NCBI RefSeq assembly: GCF_000517105.1
Contig: NZ_KI912148.1
Coordinates: 242,518-306,517 of the forward strand
Direction of reading: 5' to 3'
Origin: Fischerella sp. PCC 9605
GTDB lineage: Bacteria > Cyanobacteriota > Cyanobacteriia > Cyanobacteriales > Nostocaceae
Length of the DNA: 64,000 nt
Below, one piece after another: positions 32,528 through 42,163 of this stretch (position 1 is its first letter; each line of letters opens with the position of its first letter). The notes below the pieces were generated by a model. That model saw only the letters and a program-made list of their open reading frames with translations, was not told the origin of the DNA and did no database searches. Position numbers and translations under genes: made by a program.

Positions 32528-34516
32528 CTAATCATCTACTTCTACTTCATTTTCCCACTCTGATGAAGTGGTAGAGTTGGTAATTTCTGCCGCGTCATCG
32601 GCAAAGTGAATAACTTCTCCGTCGAAAAATTGTGCCAGACGTTGAGCAGCGATCGCTGCTTCATCAGTTTCCCAATCAGCTGGAGGTACGGTTGGTTGTG
32701 GTGGAGGCAATGTTTGCACCCCAGCAGTATTTGTTACTGACTCGGTTTTTGCAGTTGCCGTTTGAACTGGTTGATGAGTTTCAGCAGCAAGTGCTTGTTG
32801 CTTGCTGTAGGTAGGTGCAGGCGGTTGATGAGCACTAGGAGTAACGTTTTTAGGAACTTCTTTACTCTCATTAGCAGGAACAGCCTTTTGCTGATTGGGA
32901 ACCAAGCTCACTTTATATTTTTGTTGGTAAACCTTTACAAAAGCAGCTTCTACATCCGCTAATTTGCCTTGAGCAAGTTTAATCAACTTTGGTGGAATAC
33001 CTACAACAGCAACACCATCGTTTATACTTAACAAACGCCCGTGTTGGTTCAACAGAGCCTTTGCAGGTATTGGCAAAAATTCAACAACCCGCTGCCAAGT
33101 TATTTCTAGTGACTCTTGGGCAGAAGAATCTGGTTTCTCTGGTTCAGGAGAGGGAGAGTGGGAGAGTGGGGGAGTGGCGGGAGTGGGAGAATTTGGAGGA
33201 GTAGAGGAGGCGGTGTTTTGTGGGGCTTCGCCTTGTTTTAGTGAAAGTTCTGGAGTTGGAGGAGATGTGGAGATAGAAAATTTCTCCGCGTCTTTGTGTC
33301 CCGATGTCTCCGTGTCTCCATGTTTTTGTGTTCCTGTACCATTGGAGACTGGCGAAGATGGGATACGAGGGGTTGGTGAGACCGCAGGTATTGAGTGGTT
33401 CGTTGCAGATGGTTGACTGCTAATATTTGCTGAGGGCAACAATCCCAGCAATGTAACTTCTAACCATAAACGCGGCTGGGTGGTGTTCTTCAGCTGCACC
33501 TCTGTTGTTCGCAGGTGCTGTTGTCCTAGCAAAATTGTACTGATGTCCAACTGTTGGGCTAAATCAATCAGTGCTTTCCAGGTTTGGAGAGTACAAGCCA
33601 CCAAATCTTGACGGCTAGGTGCGGTTTTGGCAATGAGTAAATCGCGGTAGAAAGCAGCAAGATTCTGGAGAATAATTAGAGGTTCCCTTCCCCGATCTAG
33701 GATTTTGCGAGTGCAGTCAAGAACTGCTTCTGGATTGTTGGTGGCGATCGCATTTAATAGTATCAACAAGTCCCGTTCGCTCACCGAACCCACTAAATCC
33801 CAAACTCGGTCTGGCGTGATTTCCCCAGACAATAAACTCAATTGGTCGAGCAAACTTTCCGCATCTCGCAATCCTCCCTGAGCGATTTGAGCTACCAGAG
33901 TAACGGCTTCAGGAGTGATATTGATATTTTCTTTGGAAGCGATATCACTCAAATGCTGTACCATCGCTTCTAAGGGTATCCTGCGGAAGTCGAATCGCTG
34001 ACAGCGGGAAATAATTGTTGGTAGCACCCGCTGCGGGTCGGTTGTTGCCAAGACAAAAACAACGTGCTTAGGTGGTTCTTCGAGGGTCTTCAGTAGCGCA
34101 TTGAACGCTGCGGTACTGAGCATATGGCATTCATCGACCACATAAACTTTGTAGCGACACTGAACAGGCGCGAATTGCGCCCTTTCTATAATTTCCCTGA
34201 TATTGTCCACACCCGTATTGCTAGCGGCGTCGATTTCAATAACGTCTAAAGAGTAGCCCTTAGTAATTCCCTGACAAACATCGCACACACCGCAGGGTTC
34301 AGGAGTGGGAATGTCAGTTTTCAGACAGTTGAGCGATTTAGCAAGTATTCGGGCGCTAGAGGTTTTTCCCGTACCTCTGGGGCCTGTGAATAAATAGGCT
34401 GGCGCGATTTTAGCGGCGCGGATAGCGTTAGTGAGAGTGGTGGCGATCGCCTCTTGTCCCACCAGTTGGGCAAAACTCCTTGGGCGGTACTTATGGTGCA
34501 GCGGTTCGTAAGACAT
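32528..34516 (-). CDS. dnaX: DNA polymerase III gamma/tau subunit
   Basis: 662 residues from ATG 34516 (MSYEPLHHKYRPRSFAQLVG); the 13 codons upstream are not family-like. AAA+ clamp-loader core: Walker A GPRGTGKT (45-52), zinc cysteines 64, 75, 78 and 81, VVDECHML, sensor and arginine finger in SRCQRFDF. Then the collar domain and a long Pro/Ser/Thr-rich linker (about 365-455). A C-terminal polymerase-binding tail follows. It loads the beta clamp. No intein is present, unlike the dnaX of some cyanobacteria. The linker is partly made of repeat-like DNA. Confidence 0.95.
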   Translation of the reverse strand: MSYEPLHHKYRPRSFAQLVGQEAIATTLTNAIRAAKIAPAYLFTGPRGTGKTSSARILAKSLNCLKTDIPTPEPCGVCDVCQGITKGYSLDVIEIDAASNTGVDNIREIIERAQFAPVQCRYKVYVVDECHMLSTAAFNALLKTLEEPPKHVVFVLATTDPQRVLPTIISRCQRFDFRRIPLEAMVQHLSDIASKENINITPEAVTLVAQIAQGGLRDAESLLDQLSLLSGEITPDRVWDLVGSVSERDLLILLNAIATNNPEAVLDCTRKILDRGREPLIILQNLAAFYRDLLIAKTAPSRQDLVACTLQTWKALIDLAQQLDISTILLGQQHLRTTEVQLKNTTQPRLWLEVTLLGLLPSANISSQPSATNHSIPAVSPTPRIPSSPVSNGTGTQKHGDTETSGHKDAEKFSISTSPPTPELSLKQGEAPQNTASSTPPNSPTPATPPLSHSPSPEPEKPDSSAQESLEITWQRVVEFLPIPAKALLNQHGRLLSINDGVAVVGIPPKLIKLAQGKLADVEAAFVKVYQQKYKVSLVPNQQKAVPANESKEVPKNVTPSAHQPPAPTYSKQQALAAETHQPVQTATAKTESVTNTAGVQTLPPPQPTVPPADWETDEAAIAAQRLAQFFDGEVIHFADDAAEITNSTTSSEWENEVEVDD

Positions 34517-34966
34517 GGATTTCAATGCCTTTTTAGGTTTGGGGGTAGCACCCAATCGAGTTCGGGACTAAACCATTTTAAGTTACTGCTCTTGCTACCA
34601 TGCGTCCTGAAAGTAAGCAAGAGGATTATGTGGCCAATAACATTTCTCAAGCTTGTGCCTGAGGATATGCTGCTGTATTTCAGCACTGAAAAATTAGTAC
34701 TAGTGTACCATATTGTTATTAGATAAGGAAGCTTCTAATCATTATTAATCTGGACTTCTAGCTTGATTGGGTAAGGATGTAACACGTAAGAGCATAGCCT
34801 GTAGATTTTTTCCGTTTATAGGGATAACAAATTTGGCATCTGTAGATTTTAATAGATTTTCTTTAATTAAAGAGAGTTTAAAAGTGCTGTGTATATGCGC
34901 GTAGCAGCTTGTCGTAGACCTCGCTACAATCTTAGGGTAAACAAAGCTCAAGGGTGCCGGAGGGAG
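34517..34966. other. 450-bp spacer between dnaX and CHAT-type pair
   Basis: No convincing gene. It holds the promoter regions of both divergent genes; frames present on either strand have no start context. Confidence 0.4.
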
Positions 34967-35689
34967 ATGCTCAAACGGCTCATTCAATGGCTAAAAAGTT
35001 TTTTTCAACGCTTGTTTGGCACAAAACAGGCTCCAGTAGTTGGAGGCGATATTCAAAAACCACCGCCTCCACCCCTAAATGATACCGATCTAGAATTTCT
35101 TTTTACTGAACTGTTAGAAGGAGTATATCAGGCACGAGGACAACAATGGGCGATCAAGTGGCTACGCAACATTGAGGATCGTGTCCCTAAAGAACGGTGG
35201 GTGGAGTGGTTGCAGCGCTTTGGTGAAAGATTGTTAGCATCACCTACACCCAACAACGAATTAGCTTCTCGCATGGTGCAGCTAGGTGAGTTAGAAATCG
35301 GGGAAGTGGGAGATGTTGCCTATGATATTGGAATGCAGCTGTTGAGGCGCAACCAGGGAGAGCCAATATGGGATTATGCAGGTCCAGATGCTCAAGCAAC
35401 AAATTTTGCAACTTTCCAACAAAATACCTTTGCTTCAGAACAAGGCAACTTAGAAGCTTTTCAGTCTAGCCAAAATTCTCAAGATGCAGAAGGCGTGCAA
35501 AATCTTCCAGAAGGTGAATATCAAACTATCACTCTGGATGAGTTGCTTGTGCTGATGCAGCAAGATGAGAATTTACGCCAGCTCGTTGCCCAGCAACTGG
35601 GAATTGAGACAGACGATCCGCAATTGATTATCCAAGGATTGATCGATCAATTTCATGCTGCTAATCAATCAACCACAGAGCAAGGGTAA
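34967..35689 (+). CDS. Paralogue of the TPR-CHAT N-terminal domain
   Basis: 240 residues from ATG 34967 after GGAGGGAG; a longer frame from 34889 adds unrelated residues. It opens with MLKRLIQWLKSFFQRLFG, then a conserved domain (LNDTDLEFLFTELLEGVYQ, WAIKWLRNIEDRV, ERWVEWLQRFGERLL) and, after a variable linker, LDELLVLMQQDENLRQL and GIETDDPQLIIQGL. Both parts are seen in the 1301-residue protein 576 bases downstream (LDDLLVRLEQSTNL, GIQTTDPHDIIEAL) but without TPR or CHAT. It is likely a duplicate, possibly a partner subunit. The first amphipathic helix may bind membrane. Confidence 0.65.
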   Translation: MLKRLIQWLKSFFQRLFGTKQAPVVGGDIQKPPPPPLNDTDLEFLFTELLEGVYQARGQQWAIKWLRNIEDRVPKERWVEWLQRFGERLLASPTPNNELASRMVQLGELEIGEVGDVAYDIGMQLLRRNQGEPIWDYAGPDAQATNFATFQQNTFASEQGNLEAFQSSQNSQDAEGVQNLPEGEYQTITLDELLVLMQQDENLRQLVAQQLGIETDDPQLIIQGLIDQFHAANQSTTEQG

Positions 35690-36265
35690 TGTGCTGCGCT
35701 CCTTGCGAGCGCAGTTGAATATTTTAAGAATTAATGGTTTTTACAAGGTATAAGTTTTGGTTGTTCTAAGTACGGCTTTGCGTAAAAGAGTCGCGATTTG
35801 AAACGCTCCAGGCTCGCGGAGGTAAACGCACCAGGGACGCAGAGTCTTGGTAAAGGAATTTCGCACGCGAAGTTATGCAATGTTGTACTAAGCGCTATTC
35901 ATATCGCCACTTCAATTAAGAAATAAAAATTTTGAACTAAAGCAAAAAGCGATCGCACAGTTTGTCTGTGCAGGCGATCGCCATGAATATATTTTACAAA
36001 TTATGAATGCCAATCTTGATCGATCCAAGGTTAAAACCTGGGTTGGTAAAACTTGCATTGGCAATTATGTATGTTATACACTTGACCATCACTGAGATAA
36101 TAGTTATAAATTTTAGACCTGTAGTCTAATATAATTTACGCAAATTGTAATTATAAAGATTACCAATTTTCTCTGTAAAGATTATATCGGTTTTTACGTA
36201 AGCGATGATTTTTTTAAGACATCGATCGCTAAAATCTATATGAAAAACATCCAAGAGTTCCCCAA
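35690..36265. other. 576-bp spacer with a MITE-like element
   Basis: Left part contains the element 35766-35892; a HIP1-rich stretch (35948-35980) forms an inverted repeat GCGATCGC...GCGATCGC. The right ~250 bases are AT-rich with the start region of the long gene. No gene seen. Confidence 0.45.
35766..35892. mobile_element. MITE-like element, copy 2 (127 bp)
   Basis: Terminal repeats CTAAGTACGGC (35766-35776) and GTTGTACTAAG (35882-35892). The segment GGCTTTGCGTAAAA and the segment CAGAGTCTTG...AATTTCGC match the 193-bp element at 17511-17703 in inverse orientation. Confidence 0.55.
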
Positions 36266-39200
36266 ATGCTCAAGTGGCTTTTACAGTGGCTGAAAAGGTT
36301 TTGGAAATTCCCCTTTGACGGGAAGCAGACTGCTTATCAGGAGGCTGTGGCAGGTGATCGGGTGGTACAGCAGCCACCTGAGTTGACGAACGCGGATTTG
36401 GAATTTTTGTTTACCCAGCTGCTGGAAGGCGTATATCAGGCGCGAGGGCATCACTGGGCGGTCAAGTATTTACAACGGATGGAACATCGTATTAGTGTTG
36501 AGCGTTGGATCGAATGGCTTTTGGACTTTGGCGAACGATTGCTGACTTCACCCGCACCAAATAATCACTTGGCAGAGAGGATGATGCAACTGGGTGAGTT
36601 GGAGATCGGCACAATTGGAGAGCTTGCTTATGATATTGGCATACGACTTTTAACGCGGAACTTAGGCGAAGAATATTGGGAAACTGACGCAGAAGCCTTT
36701 GAAACTCCAGCATCTGTACCGATTACTGTTCCTCCCCCAAAAACAGAATCACAGCAAAACTTTCAGGAATGGAACTCAGAAAATTCAGACCGGGATGGGA
36801 AAATGACTGCATCATCCCTATCTGATACTCCTGGGATAGATTTGATACGTAATCTAGGTGAACTGTTATGGGAAGCTGAAGAAGAAATTGTAGTAAGTAA
36901 AACATCTAAAAGTTTTATTCCTTACTCAGAGAATGTAAAGGAGAATACTTTAGCGATCGCACCTACAAGTTTCATTACCCCCTTAGAAGCAGTAAAGGAA
37001 AATACTGCCACTACTCCTACAAACTTTATTGATCCTTGGCAAGAGGAAGAATATGCTTGGGTAAAAGAAAGTTTGCCAACAACAGCATTAGATGAGCCTT
37101 GGACAAATTTCCCACCAGTTACAGAAACCACACTAGATGATTTATTGGTGAGGTTAGAACAGAGTACTAATCTAGTGCAGCAAATAGCTGTTGGGCTAGG
37201 GATTCAAACCACCGATCCGCATGACATCATTGAAGCACTGAGCAATCAATCGAATGCCAATAGTGCCCAACCAGAAGATTGGTTTTACCAAGGTCTGCAA
37301 CAAGCTAAGATTGGTGATTTATCAGGAGCACTCATATCTTATGACAAAGCTATAGAAATGCGTCCTGATGCTTATGAGTATTGGTTTAATCGGGGTTTGA
37401 CACTCTTTTATTTAGGAAATTTTACCGAAGCGATCGCCTCTTACGATCGAGCCATTGAGATTAAACCCGACTTTTATAAAGGATGGTACAACAGAGGCGC
37501 GGCACTGGGTGAATTAGGAAACTTTGCCGAAGCGATCGCCTCGTTTGATGCCACTTTAAAATTGAAAGGCGATTACCACGAAGCTTGGTCTGGAAGAGGT
37601 TTGATGCAGTTGAAGCTAGGTGATTGGGTTGAGGCTGTTTCCTGTTTCGACGCCTCACTGGAATTGCAACCCCACGATCCAGAAAATTGGTATTTGCGAG
37701 GAATGGCGCTGGCTGAAGGTGGGCAAAATCATGATGCGATCGCCTCCTATGACCAAGCCCTCGAATTTAATCCCGAGTTTGATTTAGCTTGGTATAGGCG
37801 GGGAGTATCACAATTTCATCTAGGTAGTTGGGAAGAAGCGATCGCCAATTACCGTCAAGCCATTGCAATTAACCCTGAATGTTATGAAGCTTGGTATGCT
37901 TTAGCAGGTGCAACAGAGAAATTAGGCAACAAGGAAGATGCGATCGCAGCTTACGATCGCGCCACACACATTAAACCCGATTTCCATGAAGTTTGGATTG
38001 ACCGGGGTGTACTGCTAGCGAGTTTAGGACAATGGGAAAATGCGATCGTCTCTTGGGACAAAGCGATCGCGATCAATCGCAATTTCTATTTAACCTGGTT
38101 CAACCGGGGTGTGGCGTTAGACAATTTAGGACGCCGGGAAGAAGCACTCGCCTCTTATGACAAAGCGATAGAAATTAATCCTGATTTCTACCTAGCTTGG
38201 TATAACCGAGGTGTAGCACAGTTTTATTTAGGACGATTTGAAGAAGCGATCGCCTCTTACGATAGCGCTTTGCAAATTAAACCAGACTACTGGGAAGCTT
38301 GGCTAGGTAGAGGGAATGCTGCTGGGAATGCAATTGCATCTGAATGGCAGATGAGTATGTTCAGTGCTATAACTACCGGCAATCACGCCCTGAACGAGCG
38401 CGGCGATCGTGGTAAATTGACAAGTTATCAGGAAGGGTTGAAATATATTAGCCAATACACCCACCCAGAAGGTTGGGGTAGATTGCATATAGCGATTGGT
38501 AATGCTTATTACGATCAAGGTAAAAGACATCCTACACCTCGGTATCATTGGCTACAAGCTGCAACTGCATACGAACAAGCGCTTTTAACCCTGACAGCAG
38601 AAGCATTTCCTTTGTTGCATCTGGAAGTTTTGCAAAATCTGATCAAAACGCTTGTGGTTTTGGGAGAAACAGCACAAGCACAACATTACCAGCAACACGG
38701 CACCTATTTATTGGAAAGCTTGTTAAATGAAACCACTCGCAGTGATGAAAGTAAAAAACAACTGGCTTTAAAATTTGCGGGCTTGAGACAGTTAGCAGTT
38801 GATATAGATATGCAGTGCGGAGAATTGGCACAAGGCTGGGAAATTGCCGAATACGGTAAAAATGCCTGTTTAACTTGGCTACTTTATGGTTGGAAAGATG
38901 AAATTGTCTCACCTAGCTACACCGAAGTTCACCAACTACTCAATCCCACAACCGCAATAGTTTACTGGCATATCAGCCCTTGCACTCTCCGTACTTTTGT
39001 GATTAAGTACAAATCGCCAGAACCAATCCCCATCTTTACACCCATACTCAATTTTTCCTCTATTGATGAATTGCCTGTACCTGAAGCAGTAGCACGCTTA
39101 ATTGAATTTGAAGATTGGGTAGAACAATGGAATCAACAATACCAGGAATATCGCAGCTTAACAGAAGACGAACAAAACAAAAGCAAGCATTCCTGGCACT

Positions 39201-40171
39201 TGGACATGGAACAAAGGCTTCTGCAACTCCAGAATATCCTCAACATCTCTGCGGTAATACAGGAACTCGAAGACATCACCCACCTGATTTTAATTCCCCA
39301 CCGGGACTTGCACAGATTTCCTCTTCATGCCCTTTTCCACTTGTGTTATTCCTATCAAAAAGAATTGCCAAATGCAGATAATTTCATCATCACCTACCTA
39401 CCAAGCGCTCGAATTGGGTTATCTCTGAAATCAGAACCTATAGAAAAGATAGACGAAAAACTCCTGTTGAGTGTCGAACAACCCAACATCTCAAGCTATC
39501 CCAAACTGAAATTTACCAAAATTGAAGCGGAAGTTATTTGCCAGATGTTCGATAATTCTCAACGCATCCAAGAATCACAAGTTGCTAAACAGCAAGTGGA
39601 AAATGCTCTATTTAATGATTACAATATATTTCATTTTATCGGGCAATTAACTGATAATTTGAGTCAGCCAGATCAATCAGAATTAGTATTAACAAATGAA
39701 GAGAAAATTACTCTGGCAGAAATTTGGGCAAATTCGCTGCTAAGTTACAAACTAATTACCATTTCAGGTGGTGAAACTCCTGTAACTTCTCCCCAATCTC
39801 TCTCCACGGAGTATGTGGGTTTAGTCAGTGGTTTGCTCACTCTGGGAATTCCTCATATAGTAAGCAGCCTGTGGACTGTAGAATCAGCTGCTAGTACCTT
39901 GGTAATGATAGAGTTTTATCGAAGAATTAAACTCAATCAATCAGTAACTACTGCCCTAGCAGAAGCAATAGCATGGCTCAAAGAATTAACTGCTGATGAG
40001 CTAACAAAATGGTACAAAGATTTACTCCATCAATTGCCTCAAGAAGGATTAAGAATTAAAGCGCATTTAGCAACAGAGATGTATAGAAGTAGTCAAATGC
40101 CAGCAGATAAAAAGGTTTACAATCACCCTTACTATTGGGCAGGATTCAAGGTGACAGGGAATATTAGTTAA
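36266..40171 (+). CDS. TPR protein with catalytically dead CHAT domain
   Basis: 1301 residues. N-terminal domain ~1-140 paralogous to the 240-residue neighbour; linker with a second shared motif near 290-325. About ten TPR units lie at 338-680 (repeats such as AWYNRGVAQFYLGRFEEAIASYDSALQ), then a helical region to ~890. A CHAT (caspase-like) fold follows at ~890-1301: ITHLILIPHRDLHRFPLHALF (1004-1024), IITYLPSARIGLSL, HFIGQ (1123-1127), LITISGGET (1163-1171), GLVSGLLTLGIPHIVSSLW and NHPYYWAGFKVTG. In active CHAT proteases the middle motifs read HFxGH and LSACET. Here His is Gln1127 and Cys is Gly1169, so peptidase activity is not expected; a scaffold or sensor role is inferred. Confidence 0.85.
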   Translation: MLKWLLQWLKRFWKFPFDGKQTAYQEAVAGDRVVQQPPELTNADLEFLFTQLLEGVYQARGHHWAVKYLQRMEHRISVERWIEWLLDFGERLLTSPAPNNHLAERMMQLGELEIGTIGELAYDIGIRLLTRNLGEEYWETDAEAFETPASVPITVPPPKTESQQNFQEWNSENSDRDGKMTASSLSDTPGIDLIRNLGELLWEAEEEIVVSKTSKSFIPYSENVKENTLAIAPTSFITPLEAVKENTATTPTNFIDPWQEEEYAWVKESLPTTALDEPWTNFPPVTETTLDDLLVRLEQSTNLVQQIAVGLGIQTTDPHDIIEALSNQSNANSAQPEDWFYQGLQQAKIGDLSGALISYDKAIEMRPDAYEYWFNRGLTLFYLGNFTEAIASYDRAIEIKPDFYKGWYNRGAALGELGNFAEAIASFDATLKLKGDYHEAWSGRGLMQLKLGDWVEAVSCFDASLELQPHDPENWYLRGMALAEGGQNHDAIASYDQALEFNPEFDLAWYRRGVSQFHLGSWEEAIANYRQAIAINPECYEAWYALAGATEKLGNKEDAIAAYDRATHIKPDFHEVWIDRGVLLASLGQWENAIVSWDKAIAINRNFYLTWFNRGVALDNLGRREEALASYDKAIEINPDFYLAWYNRGVAQFYLGRFEEAIASYDSALQIKPDYWEAWLGRGNAAGNAIASEWQMSMFSAITTGNHALNERGDRGKLTSYQEGLKYISQYTHPEGWGRLHIAIGNAYYDQGKRHPTPRYHWLQAATAYEQALLTLTAEAFPLLHLEVLQNLIKTLVVLGETAQAQHYQQHGTYLLESLLNETTRSDESKKQLALKFAGLRQLAVDIDMQCGELAQGWEIAEYGKNACLTWLLYGWKDEIVSPSYTEVHQLLNPTTAIVYWHISPCTLRTFVIKYKSPEPIPIFTPILNFSSIDELPVPEAVARLIEFEDWVEQWNQQYQEYRSLTEDEQNKSKHSWHLDMEQRLLQLQNILNISAVIQELEDITHLILIPHRDLHRFPLHALFHLCYSYQKELPNADNFIITYLPSARIGLSLKSEPIEKIDEKLLLSVEQPNISSYPKLKFTKIEAEVICQMFDNSQRIQESQVAKQQVENALFNDYNIFHFIGQLTDNLSQPDQSELVLTNEEKITLAEIWANSLLSYKLITISGGETPVTSPQSLSTEYVGLVSGLLTLGIPHIVSSLWTVESAASTLVMIEFYRRIKLNQSVTTALAEAIAWLKELTADELTKWYKDLLHQLPQEGLRIKAHLATEMYRSSQMPADKKVYNHPYYWAGFKVTGNIS

Positions 40172-40253
40172 TATTTGTCATTGATCATTATCTTTGATTT
40201 TTCACCAGCTTGGTGGAGTTGGTGGTTCTGGCAATAGCTTGATCTGATAGAGT

Positions 40254-41393
40254 TTACCTCTTTTGGCGCGGAGTAACGAGAATGGTAGGCTTTGTCGACG
40301 ACGATGAAGTGCCACTTTGCGACTCTGGAATTTGCTCAGAATTACCTGCTTCTTGGTTATAATCCAAAATCTGATTTTGGTTCCAAATGTTATTTAAGGT
40401 TTGGATAAATGGGACGCTACCAGTATCAACAGCGATAGAAATTGCATTCAGCTTACTTAATGATAAGTTTGTAGCACTAATGATTTCCTTCAGAGATATT
40501 CCATTTTTAGTAGGAGAAATCTGGTTCACCTCCAAGTTACTATTAGAAGATGGTAATTTTGCATTCGCACTAGGGGAAAGTTGGCTTGTGCCTGTATTTG
40601 TAACAGGAGTTAGTTCGGTAACAAGTTGAGTAAGAACTTTGTTTTCTAATTCAACATATGCTAGATAAAGTCCAGAATTATCTCTTATGTTTCTTTCGTA
40701 TTGAAATACCGCTACTAAAGCTCCAGAAAATAGAGCGCAACCTGAAGATACGACGAAAATATTGATAATATAATTATTTGCATCCTTCCATCCTTTTCGG
40801 CTGATATCGAAAAGACACCCTACCGCTAATAACGCTAAGATTGATGCTGTGAAGGTTGAGCTAAATAACCATTGAGAATAGTCTATTGCAACTCGAATAT
40901 GACTCTTGGCTCTATCCTTAATGCTTTTAAGTATATCTTCAAGCCTCTGTATTTCAACATCTGAGGCTCCATAAGAAATCAAGTATTTTTTTATGTTGGA
41001 TATTTGATTAATATCGTTGTTGCCACTTCCTTCATTCTTTTCCCATTGTGGCGAATACTTTAGATGCTTAGTCCATTCTTGAGTTACATTCTTTGAGTAT
41101 TGCAGTGATAAGCACACAATTGTTCCAGCTACAGCTATAAGTGATATTGACAAAAAAACGTGCTTGATAACTGGAGATGTTTGTTTTGATAAATTAGAGA
41201 AAAACTCTAGCAAATCTAAGTAGCAATTTAGTAGAAAATCAAAAAATTTATTCTGCCTTTTTTTCTTTGGAATATTGTTACGAATTTCTGTAGAAAATTG
41301 CGACAAGAATATGTATAGCATTAACCACTGCATATTCTCATGAACAGCTTTATCTGATTGATGCACAAGGCTTTCTAATTTTTTATCTGCCAT
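40254..41393 (-). CDS. Multi-pass membrane protein, unknown
   Basis: 379 residues from ATG 41393 after GAGG. Membrane spans near 85-107, 180-205 and 215-240 (SILALLAVGCLFDIS; NIFVVSSGCALFSGALVAVF), with charged helices between them and an ~150-residue Ser/Asn/Pro-rich soluble tail. No family recognised. It converges on the TPR-CHAT gene 83 bases away, so it is a neighbour but not in the same operon. Confidence 0.6.
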   Translation of the reverse strand: MADKKLESLVHQSDKAVHENMQWLMLYIFLSQFSTEIRNNIPKKKRQNKFFDFLLNCYLDLLEFFSNLSKQTSPVIKHVFLSISLIAVAGTIVCLSLQYSKNVTQEWTKHLKYSPQWEKNEGSGNNDINQISNIKKYLISYGASDVEIQRLEDILKSIKDRAKSHIRVAIDYSQWLFSSTFTASILALLAVGCLFDISRKGWKDANNYIINIFVVSSGCALFSGALVAVFQYERNIRDNSGLYLAYVELENKVLTQLVTELTPVTNTGTSQLSPSANAKLPSSNSNLEVNQISPTKNGISLKEIISATNLSLSKLNAISIAVDTGSVPFIQTLNNIWNQNQILDYNQEAGNSEQIPESQSGTSSSSTKPTILVTPRQKR

Positions 41394-41417
41394 CTCAATA
41401 ACCTCAGCATTGTTCAA

Positions 41418-41973
41418 TATAAAAAGATAATTATGTTACAATTTATTACAGTGTTTAGGCTTTCCAATCACTCACCTAAAACTTCTCTGCCTTCTAACCT
41501 AAATACACATTGCTAGCTTTACGCTACCAGCAATAATGTGAGGAACTTGTGAAGATCGTAGAAGCTACAAAAAAACCTAGGGACGGCACGAAGGTTGTTA
41601 GTTGAGTTAGTTCAAAGACTAACAAAAGATAAACGAGTATCTTTACACAGATCTGGCATTTGGGAAACCCTTAAGTACAGTTGCGATCGCCTTAGTCGCC
41701 CTAGAATAAATAAAATTGCAAAAATCATCCGGCTTACCTAGGTAAATCAGCAATCCGTGCTGTATGTGCTGTATACTTAGAAAATGCAAAAAATGCTCAA
41801 ATCCTCATAATTTGGTACTCCTATGATTCGCAAACCCTTTGTAACCCTTTCTTAAGTAAAAACAGTTACTAAAATGCTGCTTTACTGCTGTGCAATTGGG
41901 TATAGCAGTTTTACTTGGGTTACGAGGCTTTTTTGTGTCAATTAATGCCAGCGAATCTGTGTGAGATAAAATT
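41418..41973. other. 556-bp spacer, no gene recognised
   Basis: AT-rich, with one HIP1 site near 41685 and a tRNA-free, low-complexity centre. The frames present have no start context. Carries no repeat I can relate to others. Confidence 0.35.
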
Positions 41974-42153
41974 ATGAGTCAGGTGATTGTAGTCCACTTC
42001 GCAGATTTCCATTTTGATTATTACAGCATCATTCCTCACCAAACCAAGTCCCAATTATTAATGCTAGCTACTGAAAATGGCTGGACTTTGCCCCATTTTG
42101 TACCTTATGAGCATCACTTTGGGGTTGTGGAACACAAATACAACCAGCTTTAG
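41974..42153 (+). pseudogene. N-terminal fragment of a NUDIX-like protein
   Basis: 59 codons from ATG 41974 (MSQVIVVHFADFHFDYYSII...) to TAG. The segment LLMLATENGWTLPHF followed by EHHFGVVEH resembles the first part of NUDIX-type proteins. The NUDIX box never appears because the frame stops 11 bases before the convergent kinase gene. Most likely a truncated remnant; a genuine 59-residue gene cannot be excluded. Confidence 0.4.
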
Positions 42154-42163
42154 AAGACAGTTA

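Noticed and set aside
32528-34516. Intein in dnaX
   Set aside because: The Walker A region and the rest of the core are continuous; no Hint motifs are seen.
36492-38912. Several 60-90-codon minus-strand frames over the TPR-CHAT gene
   Set aside because: Shadows caused by TPR codon periodicity; none has a start context.
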